Assembly: GCA_021800795.1 (NCBI GenBank)
Contig: JAJYYO010000016.1
Coordinates: forward strand, 1-64,000
DNA from: Pseudomonadota bacterium
GTDB taxonomy: Bacteria > Pseudomonadota > Gammaproteobacteria > Burkholderiales > Gallionellaceae
Reading direction: 5' to 3'
Length of the DNA stretch: 64,000 bases
Positions within the stretch are counted from its first letter, which is position 1. Each line of letters opens with the position of its first letter. Below, piece by piece: positions 21,481-31,520 of this stretch. The position numbers and the translations under genes are program-made. The notes under the pieces are model-generated. The model did not search any database, was not told the origin of the DNA, and saw nothing but the letters and a program-made list of their open reading frames with translations.

Positions 21481-21620
21481 AGTGGGCCTACAGGCACTCT
21501 TATGCGAGGCAACAGTCACACATATACGTCGCAATGCGGATCAGTGGAGAGCAAACTCCCTACCATTTATTTCAAATGCCGCGAATCGCGGCAAAAGGTC
21601 TGTCTGTAGGCCCGCACACA
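21481..21620 (-). ncRNA. Retron msr-msd RNA (predicted)
   Basis: a1/a2 inverted repeat GGGCCTACAG (21604-21613 and 21484-21493); msr hairpin TGCCGCG-ATT-CGCGGCA (21577-21593); putative msd stem TGCGA/TCGCA; ends 16 nt upstream of the RT ATG. Confidence 0.8.
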
Positions 21621-21745
21621 TATTAACATGCGGACATGTATCGTTGTGTCAAGCTTCACAATCGTATATGCATATCTTGATATGCAATTATAGAAGGTGA
21701 AGATCAATCAGGCATTTTGACGTACTCATTGCAGACTAGTTCATC

Positions 21746-22095
21746 CCCTGTGCGCCGCCGAAGATAGTCAAAAACAAGCGGTGGTGTAAGGCGAGCACTG
21801 TTTGAGTTCCGCAGCGGGGCGCGAGGTGTGCGGCCCGCCAGGGCGAGTTGCGCAGCCCCGCTTGTTTTTGACTATCGAGGGTACGCCAAAGGCGCGGCAA
21901 ACCGGGGTCGCCTTCTTTGGGTTACTTTTCTTGGCGACACAAGAAAAGTGACTAGCCGCCGGGCTACACCCGGCAGTAACATTAACGTGCATATCGCTTC
22001 TTCATTTCAAAAAGTTGGAGAGCGAGACACAACCAATGCTTTGTTTGCTTCGCAGAATATTGATCCTGCTGGATTCCGGCCTTCGCCGGAATGAC
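21746..22095. repeat. Dispersed repeat R copy 2 (right orientation, extended)
   Basis: cccctgtgcgccgccgaagatag...gttgcgcagccccgcttgttttt...ttacttttcttg-gcgaca-caagaaaagt...gccgggctacacccggc; ends with attccggccttcgccggaatgac. Confidence 0.85.
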
Positions 22096-22101
22096 GACAG
22101 G

Positions 22102-23178
22102 CTAAATCTTCCCTGATACCGCCGCTTCGGCGAACGTCGCCATGCCGTTATGCAGCGCGCAAGCCATGCGCAGCAACGGCACGGCAACCGCCGCACCGCT
22201 GCCTTCACCCAGTCGCATACCCAGCTGCAACAAAGGCTGTGCATCCATCGCCTCCAGTACTCGCCGATGGCCGAACTCTGCCGAAGTATGTGCAAACAGC
22301 AGCCAGTCGCGCACGCCTGGATTAATATGCACTGCAAGCAGGGCTGCAACGCTGCTGATAAAACCGTCCACCAGCACGGGAATGCCGCTTTGCCCCGCTG
22401 CGATATAAGCGCCGGTGAGTGCCGCGATTTCAAACCCACCGACACAGCGCAGGATTTCAAGCGCACCTTCCCCCTCAATCACCTCCCCTGCCGGAAACGG
22501 AAACAGCCCGTGCAGTGCCAAGGCACCCACGATTACCTCGGCCTTGCGTGTCACGCCTGCGCTGTCCAGCCCTGTACCGGCTCCTGCCAGCAATTGCGGC
22601 GCCTCCTGCAACAGTGAACAGGCAATCGCAGAGGCAGAAGTCGTATTGGCAATCCCCATTTCCCCGCCGATGAACAACTGTGCAGAGGCCGCGCGCAGCA
22701 CGCTGTCGCGCCCTGCCAGCAAGGCGGCATCCAGCTGAGCTCTGTTCATCGCCTCTTCAAGCGCAAAGTTGGCTGTCATCGGTGCGATCACCGCGCGCAC
22801 CACGCCTGGCCACTCGCCCGTATCATTGACCGTGCCCAGATTCACGACTTCCAATGTCGCTCCCAGCGTTTTCGCCAGCACACTGATCGCAGCACCGCCT
22901 GTCGCAAAGTTCTTCACCATTTCACCGGTCACTGCCTGCGGGAAGGCGGATACGCCCTCGGCAGCGATACCGTGATCGGCGGCGAATACGCTGATCTGCA
23001 CGCGTTCCAGTTGCGGCTGCTCTGCACCCTGCATGGCGGCCAGTTGCACCGCAAGCGCTTCAAGCTGCCCCAGCGCACCGGGCGGCTTGGTGAGTTGTCC
23101 CTGCCGCGCCAGCGCTACTTCGCGGGCGGCTTCATTCAATGCAGCGCAAGGCTGCGAAAACCAGTTATTTTCCATCAC
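22102..23178 (-). CDS. cobT: Nicotinate-nucleotide-dimethylbenzimidazole phosphoribosyltransferase
   Basis: [54 protein letters not shown]. Confidence 0.95.
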   Translation of the reverse strand: MMENNWFSQPCAALNEAAREVALARQGQLTKPPGALGQLEALAVQLAAMQGAEQPQLERVQISVFAADHGIAAEGVSAFPQAVTGEMVKNFATGGAAISVLAKTLGATLEVVNLGTVNDTGEWPGVVRAVIAPMTANFALEEAMNRAQLDAALLAGRDSVLRAASAQLFIGGEMGIANTTSASAIACSLLQEAPQLLAGAGTGLDSAGVTRKAEVIVGALALHGLFPFPAGEVIEGEGALEILRCVGGFEIAALTGAYIAAGQSGIPVLVDGFISSVAALLAVHINPGVRDWLLFAHTSAEFGHRRVLEAMDAQPLLQLGMRLGEGSGAAVAVPLLRMACALHNGMATFAEAAVSGKI

Positions 23179-23208
23179 GACTCCTCATTAACCTTCATTC
23201 GCTACAAG

Positions 23209-23727
23209 CTACAAGCTGCTTTTTAACACCAGCGGCAAGCCGGCTACCGTCAGAATCACCCGCTCGCAGATCGCACCCAGTTGCTGATGCAGGCGCCCCG
23301 CTTCGTCGCAATATCGCCGCGACAACTCGCCCATCGGCGTTATGCCCATATTGGTTTCATTCGAGACCAGAATGATCTGTCCGGGCAAATCGGGCAATAT
23401 GCGCAGCAACTCCGACACCTCGAAGCGCAGCCGTGGTTCGTCAGTATCGCACAGCAATTGCGTCAGCCACAACGTCAGACAATCCACCAGCACGCAGCAA
23501 TCGGCTGCCGCCTCGCGCTGCAACACCGCTGCAAGACCGCCCCCCGCCTCGACCAGTTGCCAGTGAGCAGGTCTTCTCGCCTGATGATGCACGATGCGCT
23601 CTCGCATCTCCTCGTCACGCACCTCGGCGGTTGCGACATACACCACAGACAACCCTGAAGCGGTCGCATGCTGTTCTGCAAGCATGCTCTTGCCGGAACG
23701 CACGCCGCCCAGTATCAATTCACGCAT
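23209..23727 (-). CDS. cobU: Adenosylcobinamide kinase/guanylyltransferase
   Basis: MRELILGGVRSGKSMLAEQHA; LVSNETNMGITPMGELSRRYCDEAGRLHQ. Confidence 0.94.
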   Translation of the reverse strand: MRELILGGVRSGKSMLAEQHATASGLSVVYVATAEVRDEEMRERIVHHQARRPAHWQLVEAGGGLAAVLQREAAADCCVLVDCLTLWLTQLLCDTDEPRLRFEVSELLRILPDLPGQIILVSNETNMGITPMGELSRRYCDEAGRLHQQLGAICERVILTVAGLPLVLKSSL

Positions 23728-23746
23728 ACATCCCCACTTAAGCCCC

Positions 23747-23853
23747 GTCATTCCCGCGCAGGCGGGAATCCAGTAGATTTATTCGACAGCCGTTTGTCAC
23801 TGCTACGCAGTGATATTTTCTTTTAGCTGGATTCCCGCCTGCGCGGGAATGAC
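23747..23853. repeat. Perfect 27-bp inverted repeat (dRS3-like ends) with an internal perfect hairpin
   Basis: GTCATTCCCGCGCAGGCGGGAATCCAG ... CTGGATTCCCGCCTGCGCGGGAATGAC; internal TCACTGC-TAC-GCAGTGA (23797-23813). Confidence 0.9.
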
Positions 23854-23868
23854 ATAACTGAAGAATCT

Positions 23869-25356
23869 TCATTGGGTTTTACCTAAACCGAATAAATTGT
23901 TGAGTAACTGTCTATCCAGATATTGTTCAACCGCATCGGCCAGCCTGTCGATATCGGCCTCGCGGCGCGCATGATAATCGGGTGTCGCAACTGCCAATAG
24001 ACCCGCCCAGCGCAGCAGCGCATCGCTCGCCGCTTGCGACTCGAACAAACCATGCAGATACGTGACAAGTATCTGTCCGTCCAGAGAAACAGCGCCATCG
24101 GCAACGGTTTTGCCGTCGCGCTCAAGCAGCATCGCCGGACGATTCAGCGCCGCGCCTGAGGTGACACCTGCATGTATTTCATAGCCTGCCACAGGCGCTG
24201 CCTCAAAACTCAAGGTACCGCGCACATTGCGCAGCTGTTTCTCAAGAGCCAGCGTCGTTTCCATTTCAAGAAGTCCCAGCCCGATACTGCTGCCCGCCTC
24301 GCCTTCCAGCCCTGACGGATCGTGAATCGCCTGCCCCAGCATCTGCATGCCGCCGCAGATGCCGATCAGCTTGCCGCCGTAACGCAAATGGCGCTGTATC
24401 GCATCACCCCATCCCGCATGCCGCAGATGTTCAAGATCAGTACGCACCGACTTGCTGCCCGGCAGGATGATCAGATCGGCTGGCGGGATAGACTCGCCCA
24501 TCGCGACAAAGCTGAATTCAATCTGCGGATGCAGACGCAGCGGATCGAAATCGGTGTGATTGCTGATATGCGGCAGCACCGGCACGATGACGCGCAAACG
24601 CCCCTCTCCCCCAACCCCTCCCCCGTAAACGGGTGAGGGGAGTGCATCCTCCGCTTCCAGATGCAGCCCGTGCAAATAGGGGATCACGCCGATCACCGGC
24701 TTGCCGGTGTAGTGTTCCAGCCAGTCAAGCCCCGGCTGCAACAGCGCGATGTCGCCGCGGAAACGGTTGATAACAAAACCCGCCACTCTCGCCTGCTCGC
24801 TCTCACTCAGCAAAGCCAGCGTGCCCACCAGATGCGCGAACACCCCGCCCTTATCGATATCGGCGATCAGAATCACAGGGCAATCCACCGCCTCGGCAAA
24901 GCCCATATTGGCGATGTCGTTGGCACGCAGATTGATTTCGGCCGGACTGCCCGCACCTTCCACCACGATGGTGGTGTATTGCTCGCATAAACGCCGGTGC
25001 GACGCCAACACGGCCGCACGCGCGGTTTTCTTGTAGGCGTGATATTCGATCGCTTTCATGTTGCCGATGGGTCTGCCGTGTACGATGATCTGCGCGCCGG
25101 TGTCGCTGTTGGGTTTCAACAGAACAGGATTCATGTCGGTATGCGGAGCCAGCCTTGCCGCCTGCGCCTGCACCGCCTGCGCACGGCCGATCTCGCCGCC
25201 GTCAGAAGTGACCGCGCTGTTGAGCGCCATGTTCTGCGGCTTGAAGGGAACCACTGCAATGCCCTGCCGCACCAGATAACGGCACAGCGCTGCGACCAGC
25301 GTGCTCTTGCCGGCATCCGAGGTCGTTCCCTGTACCATCACCGTGATTGCATTCAT
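23869..25356 (-). CDS. cobQ: Cobyric acid synthase
   Basis: [40 protein letters not shown]; contains repeat-derived [13 protein letters not shown]. Confidence 0.95.
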   Translation of the reverse strand: MNAITVMVQGTTSDAGKSTLVAALCRYLVRQGIAVVPFKPQNMALNSAVTSDGGEIGRAQAVQAQAARLAPHTDMNPVLLKPNSDTGAQIIVHGRPIGNMKAIEYHAYKKTARAAVLASHRRLCEQYTTIVVEGAGSPAEINLRANDIANMGFAEAVDCPVILIADIDKGGVFAHLVGTLALLSESEQARVAGFVINRFRGDIALLQPGLDWLEHYTGKPVIGVIPYLHGLHLEAEDALPSPVYGGGVGGEGRLRVIVPVLPHISNHTDFDPLRLHPQIEFSFVAMGESIPPADLIILPGSKSVRTDLEHLRHAGWGDAIQRHLRYGGKLIGICGGMQMLGQAIHDPSGLEGEAGSSIGLGLLEMETTLALEKQLRNVRGTLSFEAAPVAGYEIHAGVTSGAALNRPAMLLERDGKTVADGAVSLDGQILVTYLHGLFESQAASDALLRWAGLLAVATPDYHARREADIDRLADAVEQYLDRQLLNNLFGLGKTQ

Positions 25357-26411
25357 CATGAATGATCCTTTGAGCGGCTTGCCCCTTTCCGACATGTCGG
25401 GTTAAAACCCGACCTACAGTTCATTAACGCAGCATCCAGTCTCGCCCAGGCACCCTCGCTACGCTCTCCCTCACTATACGGCAGACCGAAGCGCAGGCTG
25501 GCCGGCGTATCGAACAACCGGGTCAGAATACCCTGCTCTGCCAGCGTTTGATGCACGCTGGCCGCATCATCGCATCTTACCCACTGAAACAGACAGTTGC
25601 CGCCGGCAGGCGTAAAGCCATGTTTGATCAGCATGTCAGACAGGCGCAGGCTTGCAGCCTGCAATGTTGCGCGCGTTTTTTCCTGCCATGCGGTGTCGCA
25701 AAGCGCAAGCGCCGCGACATGACGCGCAGGGGTCGCAATCGGCCAGGGGCCGAGCAGTTCGGCGAGCGGCTGCAAAGTCGTTTCCGGCGCCAGCACAAAA
25801 CCTGCCCGCGCCCCCGCCAGGCCGAAGAATTTGCCTAAAGAGCGCAGCACGATCAGCCCTTCCTGCGGACAGCAGCGCGCAAGACTGTATTCCGGCGTGG
25901 CATCCATGAAAGCTTCATCCACCACCAGCAGCCCGCCGCGCCGAACCAGCCGCGCATGCAGCACCAGCAATTCGGCTGCGCCGTACAATCTGCCGGTCGG
26001 ATTGTTCGGGTTGACGATGACCACCACGTCGGCGTCGCTTTGCAGCAACTCCTCGTCATGAATGATCCGGTGCCCATGCTGTTGCCAGGCGCGTTCATGT
26101 TCCGCATAAGCCGGCGCTGCCAGCGCCACGCGGCACGGCTTGCGCAATCGGGGCAGCGTCTGAATCGCCGCCTGCGAGCCTGCAACGGGCAGCAGGTGCG
26201 ATGTACCGTAAAAATTAGCAGCCGCTTCAAGCAGGCCGTCCTCGTCCTCGGGCAGACGCTGCCATAGGTCAGCCGGCAATGCAGGCACAGGCCATGCGTC
26301 GGGATTAATCCCCGTTGAAATATCCAGCCAGTCCTTCTCGGGTATGCCGTATCGCTTCGCCGCAACCCTAACGCGACCTCCGTGTTCAAGCGCCATATTT
26401 AAAACCCGCAA
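25356..26411 (-). CDS. cobD: Threonine-phosphate decarboxylase (PLP-dependent)
   Basis: [49 protein letters not shown]. Confidence 0.93.
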   Translation of the reverse strand: MRVLNMALEHGGRVRVAAKRYGIPEKDWLDISTGINPDAWPVPALPADLWQRLPEDEDGLLEAAANFYGTSHLLPVAGSQAAIQTLPRLRKPCRVALAAPAYAEHERAWQQHGHRIIHDEELLQSDADVVVIVNPNNPTGRLYGAAELLVLHARLVRRGGLLVVDEAFMDATPEYSLARCCPQEGLIVLRSLGKFFGLAGARAGFVLAPETTLQPLAELLGPWPIATPARHVAALALCDTAWQEKTRATLQAASLRLSDMLIKHGFTPAGGNCLFQWVRCDDAASVHQTLAEQGILTRLFDTPASLRFGLPYSEGERSEGAWARLDAALMNCRSGFNPTCRKGASRSKDHS

Positions 26412-27309
26412 TCAGTAAAGCGCATAAGCCAATTGCCCCCAGCCACAGATACAGGGTGTGCCGCACCAGATTAACCGCGCGCGCAATATCGGCCCGCCCG
26501 GCAACGGCTCCGCAACCCAATTCCGGTCGCTGTTCCAGTACGCCGTGATAGATCGCAGCGCCGCCCAGCTTCACCTGCAACGCGCCCGCACCCGCCGCCA
26601 TCACCGGGCCCGCATTCGGACTATCCCATGCCGGCGCCTGTTGTCGCCAGCAGGATAACGCGCGGCTAAAATTTCCCAGCAGCGCATAGCTCAGGGCGGT
26701 CAGGCGCGCCGGAATGTAGTTGAGCACATCATCGAGTTTGGCCGCCGCCCAGCCGAATTCGTTGTAACGTGCATTGCGATAACCCCACATCGCATCCAGC
26801 GTGTTGCAAAGGCGGTACAACAGCACACCCGGCGCGCCCGCCACCATAAACCAGAACAGCGCGGCAAAGATCGCATCGTTGCCATTCTCCAGCACCGATT
26901 CCACCGCAGCGCGCGCCACCCCTGCTTCATTCAGTTGACTGGTGTCGCGGCTCACCATCATGCCCACCGCGTCTCTTGCGGCTTGCAGATCAACCGCACC
27001 GGACACCCGCATGGCATGCTCGGTGAGACTGCGCGGCGCGATTGCGAAATACAGCAAAACAACGGAAAACAGCGTGCCGAATACGGCAAGGTGTTGCAAA
27101 AAAAAGGCTGCCAGCACGAGCGGTATTAAAAGCACAGCCACCGCAAACACACCGCTCAGATAACTGACGCGATAAGTTGTTTTCTCGACCGCCTTGGCCA
27201 GATATCCAAACCCCGCCAGCGGATGAAAGCACTGCGGCTCGCCAAGCAGACGGTCAAGCAATACCGCGGCCAGCAGCGTCAGCGGCACAGCCAGATTAAG
27301 CACCGACAC
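26386..27309 (-). CDS. cbiB: Adenosylcobinamide-phosphate synthase CbiB
   Basis: [65 protein letters not shown]. Confidence 0.93.
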   Translation of the reverse strand: MSVLNLAVPLTLLAAVLLDRLLGEPQCFHPLAGFGYLAKAVEKTTYRVSYLSGVFAVAVLLIPLVLAAFFLQHLAVFGTLFSVVLLYFAIAPRSLTEHAMRVSGAVDLQAARDAVGMMVSRDTSQLNEAGVARAAVESVLENGNDAIFAALFWFMVAGAPGVLLYRLCNTLDAMWGYRNARYNEFGWAAAKLDDVLNYIPARLTALSYALLGNFSRALSCWRQQAPAWDSPNAGPVMAAGAGALQVKLGGAAIYHGVLEQRPELGCGAVAGRADIARAVNLVRHTLYLWLGAIGLCALLIAGFKYGA

Positions 27310-27961
27310 CTGGATGCCCCCATCTGTTCTCGAACAGCATCTCACTCAACGGTTGCGGGTTGCGCCAGCCTTCCAGTTGCAGCATCGGCGCTGCGTAAAA
27401 TTCCTCGACCTGCCCGAGACACAGAATCGCAACGGGCTTGCCGCCCTCGGGAATGTTAAGCTGCGCCGCCAGTTTCTCCGGATCGAACAGCGACACCCAG
27501 CCCATCCCCAGGCCTTCCGCGCGCGCCGCCAGCCACAGGTTCTGGATCGCGCAGGCGACCGAGGCCAGATCCATTTCCGGCAGGGTGCGGCGGCCGAAAA
27601 TATGCTCCTCGCGTCTATCCATCAGTGCCGCCACCCAAAGTTCCGCGCAGTCGCGTATGCCTTCCACCTTCAGGCGCATGAACTCCGCATCGCGCGCGCC
27701 CAACGCCTGTGCCGTCAAATGCCGCTCGGCGTCCACCAGCGCATGTATCCGCTCGCGCAATGCACCATCCGTGATGCGGATAAACCGCCAGGGCTGCATC
27801 AGTCCGACGCTGGGCGCCAGATGTGCGGCAGACAGGATGCGCAACAAGACCGTTTCATCCACCGTCGAGTTCGGCAGAAAGTGGCGCATATCGCGGCGGG
27901 CGCGCATGACCCGATACAGGGATTCGCGTTCGGCCTCGGAGAAGCTCACCGGCTCAATCAT
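27296..27961 (-). CDS. bluB: 5,6-dimethylbenzimidazole synthase BluB
   Basis: [56 protein letters not shown]. Confidence 0.94.
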   Translation of the reverse strand: MIEPVSFSEAERESLYRVMRARRDMRHFLPNSTVDETVLLRILSAAHLAPSVGLMQPWRFIRITDGALRERIHALVDAERHLTAQALGARDAEFMRLKVEGIRDCAELWVAALMDRREEHIFGRRTLPEMDLASVACAIQNLWLAARAEGLGMGWVSLFDPEKLAAQLNIPEGGKPVAILCLGQVEEFYAAPMLQLEGWRNPQPLSEMLFENRWGHPGVGA

Positions 27962-27963
27962 TG

Positions 27964-28293
27964 TCACGCCCGGTGGTAAATCAGTTCTTCCACGGGCTGC
28001 CCTCCGACCAGATGCTCGGCAATGATGCGATCCAGATTGGCGGGGGTCACGTTGTAATACCAGATGCCATCGGGTTGCACGCACAGTATCGGGCCGGATT
28101 TACAGGTGGCAAAACAGGTGGTGCGCGTGCGCTTGACGCGCGACTCGCCCCCGTCTATTCCGGCCTCTTTGAATTTGTCTCCCAGGCTGTCGAACAGGGC
28201 CTGTGATTCACCTTCCTCGCTGCAACGGGGCCCTACGCACACCAGCAGATGGCGTTTGTAATTCATCATCTTGGGTTTTTCAAGTTCACTCAT
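27964..28293 (-). CDS. Thioredoxin-like (2Fe-2S) ferredoxin
   Basis: HLLVCVGPRCSEEGES; TTCFATCKSGPILCVQPDGIWYYNVTP. Confidence 0.85.
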   Translation of the reverse strand: MSELEKPKMMNYKRHLLVCVGPRCSEEGESQALFDSLGDKFKEAGIDGGESRVKRTRTTCFATCKSGPILCVQPDGIWYYNVTPANLDRIIAEHLVGGQPVEELIYHRA

Positions 28294-30007
28294 GATTCAT
28301 CTCCTGTGGTTCGCCCGGCTTCTGCCAGGACTGTTTGTATCGTTGTATGGATGCATCGTCCTTATTCATCAGGGCAAGCTTGAACACGACTTCACCGTTG
28401 CTGTCGATGAAATACGCGCCATAATTTTTGCCGGCGCGCATCACCAGCCACGCGCGTGCAACCCGGCGCCACTCGACATGCAGATGAAAATGTTCGTTCT
28501 CCACCTTCAATCGGTCACCTGACAGCGCCAGATCTTTGCCTTCCAGCATCATTTCGCTGACGGCATTCCCGCTTCGCACCACCGCGCGCAAACGCCCCCA
28601 GTTGTTCACCTCATTCAATAACTGCGATGCGTCAGCGGCATGCATCGCCGAAAATTCTCCGGCAACATCGTCGGCACTGGCGCCATGAATAGCTGACAAT
28701 ATTTCTTCAAAAGGCATGTCGAAGTATTCGACAACATGCTTCAGGGAGTAATCGGGGAATTCGCGCAGATAACTGCGCACACAGGATTTCCAGCCTATCA
28801 GCCCCATGCCGAGAGAACGTCCGGCTTTTTCGCCTTCCCGCGTCTCCCCGGTCAAGCTGTCATATTTGTTGGCATAGCCGCGCGGCGTGATCATCAGATT
28901 GTCGCGCAAAAAGGTGCTGCTGTTGCCGATCAGCACGGTGGAGAGCATGCCGATATCGCAATCGGCCATCTCGTCCAGTCTGACCATCCGGATCGACTGG
29001 CTCTTGCGGTAGGCCGACTTGACGATGGCAACCGGCGTCTCGGGCTTGCGGTGTTGCAACAGGATGCGCTGCGCCTCGACGATCTGCTTGGTGCGACGAC
29101 CGCTCTTCGGGTTGTACAGCGCCACCACAAAATCCGCGCGCGCCGCCGCCACCAGGCGGTTGGCGATCACCGGCCATGGGGTCAACAGATCCGACAGCGA
29201 GATCGAACAGAAATCATGGGTCAGCGGCGCGCCAACCAGGGATGCGCATGCCGACAAGGCCGTGCTGCCCGTCACGATTTCAACTTCGATGTCACCGCCC
29301 GGCCTCCATCCCGACTGAAACAGCACTTCATAGGTGGGGCCCGCCATGCCGTAAATGCCGATGTCGCCTGAGGAGACCATCGCCACGACCTTGCCCAGTT
29401 TGGCCTGCTCATAAGCTTCGACGCAGCGGTCGATTTCTTCTGTCATGCCTTTGCGTATCACTTCCTTGCCGTCCAGCAAATCCTCCACCAGCTTGATGTA
29501 AGTGGTATAGCCGATCACCACATCCGCGCCGGCAATCGCTTCCCGCGCCCGGTAGGTCATGTCTTCCTTGGAACCCGGGCCGAATCCGACCAGCAGGATT
29601 TTTCCTTTTTTCATTACTTTTATCCTCGCAATTGAAACCGTGGCGTTCTTGCCGTCAACGCCGCAATATTTGTGTTTCTCAACCAGCAGACCTGCCATAT
29701 CGGTATTGGCCGCAAGCATCGCGGCCGCCTCCGCCACAGCGGGCGTGCCCATATATTTTTGCACCACTTGGGAAGGGTTCGGCACCGCAACCGCTGCCAG
29801 CTGCTCTACACTGTAGAACTGCAACGGCCAATGCTGTTGTTCGCCTAACTGCAACAGCGCGACTTCATCGTTCTTCCTGTCTATGCTGGCGCATACCGCT
29901 ACGGCCTGATGCGTCAGCCCTGCCTGCGACAAGGCCTGTGCCACCGCAGTTTGCAGCGTTAGCAATGAAGCGCCTCTGTCGCAGCCTAACCCCAGCGCGA
30001 CACGCAT
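28286..30007 (-). CDS. Fusion: CbiG C-terminal domain - CobJ/CbiH (precorrin-3B C17-methyltransferase) - ChuX/HutX-like domain
   Basis: MRVALGLGCDRGASLLTLQTAV (CbiG_C); KGKILLVGFGPGSKEDMTYRAREAIAGADVVIGY (CobJ); C-terminal about 160 aa with WGRLRAVVRSGNAVSEMMLEG...AYFIDSNGEVVFKLALMNKDD (ChuX/HutX-like). Starts at the TGATG overlap. Confidence 0.85.
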   Translation of the reverse strand: MRVALGLGCDRGASLLTLQTAVAQALSQAGLTHQAVAVCASIDRKNDEVALLQLGEQQHWPLQFYSVEQLAAVAVPNPSQVVQKYMGTPAVAEAAAMLAANTDMAGLLVEKHKYCGVDGKNATVSIARIKVMKKGKILLVGFGPGSKEDMTYRAREAIAGADVVIGYTTYIKLVEDLLDGKEVIRKGMTEEIDRCVEAYEQAKLGKVVAMVSSGDIGIYGMAGPTYEVLFQSGWRPGGDIEVEIVTGSTALSACASLVGAPLTHDFCSISLSDLLTPWPVIANRLVAAARADFVVALYNPKSGRRTKQIVEAQRILLQHRKPETPVAIVKSAYRKSQSIRMVRLDEMADCDIGMLSTVLIGNSSTFLRDNLMITPRGYANKYDSLTGETREGEKAGRSLGMGLIGWKSCVRSYLREFPDYSLKHVVEYFDMPFEEILSAIHGASADDVAGEFSAMHAADASQLLNEVNNWGRLRAVVRSGNAVSEMMLEGKDLALSGDRLKVENEHFHLHVEWRRVARAWLVMRAGKNYGAYFIDSNGEVVFKLALMNKDDASIQRYKQSWQKPGEPQEMNHE

Positions 30008-30744
30008 CACAGATAATCCACGGGCGGCCGATACACCACCAGGCGCTCGGACAGTCGCTGCCGGATGTCTTCCGGAATATCGCGGCGCGTCACCCACAAC
30101 ACCGCGCGGAAGGCATCCAGATCCACCTCTGCAAAATTGCTGAATAATTTGATGTTGGCAGGCAGCGGCGTGGGCCGCGTCCACCAGTTTTTGGCGCCCG
30201 CTTCCTGCACGAAAGCGATGGGTTCTTCATTCACCACAGCGGCCGAGACGCGCGTGATGTTGATCTTCGGGCATTCAACCTGCCAGCCCAGTTCGCGCCC
30301 GAGTATGTCCACAGCGATGGTTTTTCCCACATCCGATGCCGTGGTCAGCACCGGCACTGCGCCCAGCAAGGCTGCCACCTGTTCGGCATAGGCATTCGCG
30401 CCGCCCACATGCCCCGACAAGACAGGGATGACGAACTGCGCGGCGTCATCCACCACCAGCACGCCGGGGTCTTCATCCTTGGATTTGAGGTGCGGTGCAA
30501 TCAGCCGCACCACGGCGCCCAGCGACACGAAAAATACGATCTGGTCGAAGGCCTGAAACAAGGCGGCGATCTGCGCGCTCAGCGCCCCCTGATAGGCTTG
30601 CACAGGATTGGTCAGGCCCTGCATGGTCGCCGCGAACTTTTCCGACACAACAACGCTGGCAGCGGGCAGTTGCGGCGCCAATTGCCGTGCGCGCGCTGCG
30701 CCATGCTTGGTGATTGCGATGAGGGCTACGCGCGGCTCTGTCAT
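30007..30744 (-). CDS. cbiG: CbiG, N-terminal and central domains (split CbiG)
   Basis: VALIAITKHGAARARQLA; SLGAVVRLIAPHLKSKDEDPGVLVVDDAAQFVIPVLSGHVGGANAYAEQVA. Confidence 0.9.
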   Translation of the reverse strand: MTEPRVALIAITKHGAARARQLAPQLPAASVVVSEKFAATMQGLTNPVQAYQGALSAQIAALFQAFDQIVFFVSLGAVVRLIAPHLKSKDEDPGVLVVDDAAQFVIPVLSGHVGGANAYAEQVAALLGAVPVLTTASDVGKTIAVDILGRELGWQVECPKINITRVSAAVVNEEPIAFVQEAGAKNWWTRPTPLPANIKLFSNFAEVDLDAFRAVLWVTRRDIPEDIRQRLSERLVVYRPPVDYL

Positions 30745-31520
30745 TGCGCTTCCACCCGCACCACCTTGCGGCAACCGCGTGCAATTTCGCCGCGCAGCCT
30801 TCCCGGATTCTTGACGATCAACAAGGACAGGTAATTCACTTTTTCTCCTTTTAAACTTGCCACATCGCGCACAATGCGCTCTTCCGGCGCGCCGGATTTT
30901 TCGATGAAACAGCTGTGTTCCAGCAAGTTCTTTCGCTCCAGCAAATCGATAATATCGTTTAATATGGGTTTCACCTTGAGCAACACCAGCGTGTCGAAAT
31001 CATCCAGCAACCTCTCAAGCATACTGACGCCGTAACCGGCCGGCACGATGGCCAGCATATCGTCCACATCGGCCAGCGGCTCCTGCAAACGCGCGGCGGC
31101 GGCATGGAAGGACGGCACACCGGCGATGACCTCGATCTCGATCGAAGCATCCAGCGCTTTGAGGGTGCGCGCCAGATGACCAAAAGTGGAATAGGTCGAG
31201 GCATCCCCCTCGACCAGAAAGGCGACATCGCGTCCCGCCTGCAACACGGACAGCACGGTTTGCGCGGCCTCCAGCCAGTAAAAACTCAGCTTTGCGGCGT
31301 CATGGGTCATCGGGAAAAGCAGCGGGCTGTGGTTTTCAGGGATGACGAGTCCCGCGCGCTGCGCGATGCCCAGCGCATAACTCTCGCTGCTGCGGGAGCG
31401 CACCGGGTAAGTCCAGTGCGCGTCGCTTTGCATCACTTCCCAGGCGCGGCGCGTAATCAATCCCGGGTCGCCCGGCCCCAGCGAGACACCGAATAGTTTG
31501 CCGATCTGCACACTCATACC
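30741..31520 (-). CDS. cbiL: Precorrin-2/cobalt-factor II C20-methyltransferase
   Basis: LFGVSLGPGDPGLITRRAWEVM; VIAGVPSFHAAAARLQEPLA. Confidence 0.92.
   Translation of the reverse strand, partial: GMSVQIGKLFGVSLGPGDPGLITRRAWEVMQSDAHWTYPVRSRSSESYALGIAQRAGLVIPENHSPLLFPMTHDAAKLSFYWLEAAQTVLSVLQAGRDVAFLVEGDASTYSTFGHLARTLKALDASIEIEVIAGVPSFHAAAARLQEPLADVDDMLAIVPAGYGVSMLERLLDDFDTLVLLKVKPILNDIIDLLERKNLLEHSCFIEKSGAPEERIVRDVASLKGEKVNYLSLLIVKNPGRLRGEIARGCRKVVRVEAQ

Noticed and set aside
21768-22094. ORFs inside repeat R (e.g. ...AKKSNPKKATPVCRAFGVPSIVKNKRGCATRPGG...), also at 44118-44441 and 46094-46519
   Set aside because: They are translations of the structured repeat, appear in several frames and on both strands, and recur only because the DNA repeats. 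Base changes preserve hairpins rather than protein.
22002-22478. 158-aa minus-strand ORF ending in repeat DNA
   Set aside because: Overlaps cobT in another frame, with a translation typical of an out-of-frame reading (Arg/Cys/Trp-rich).
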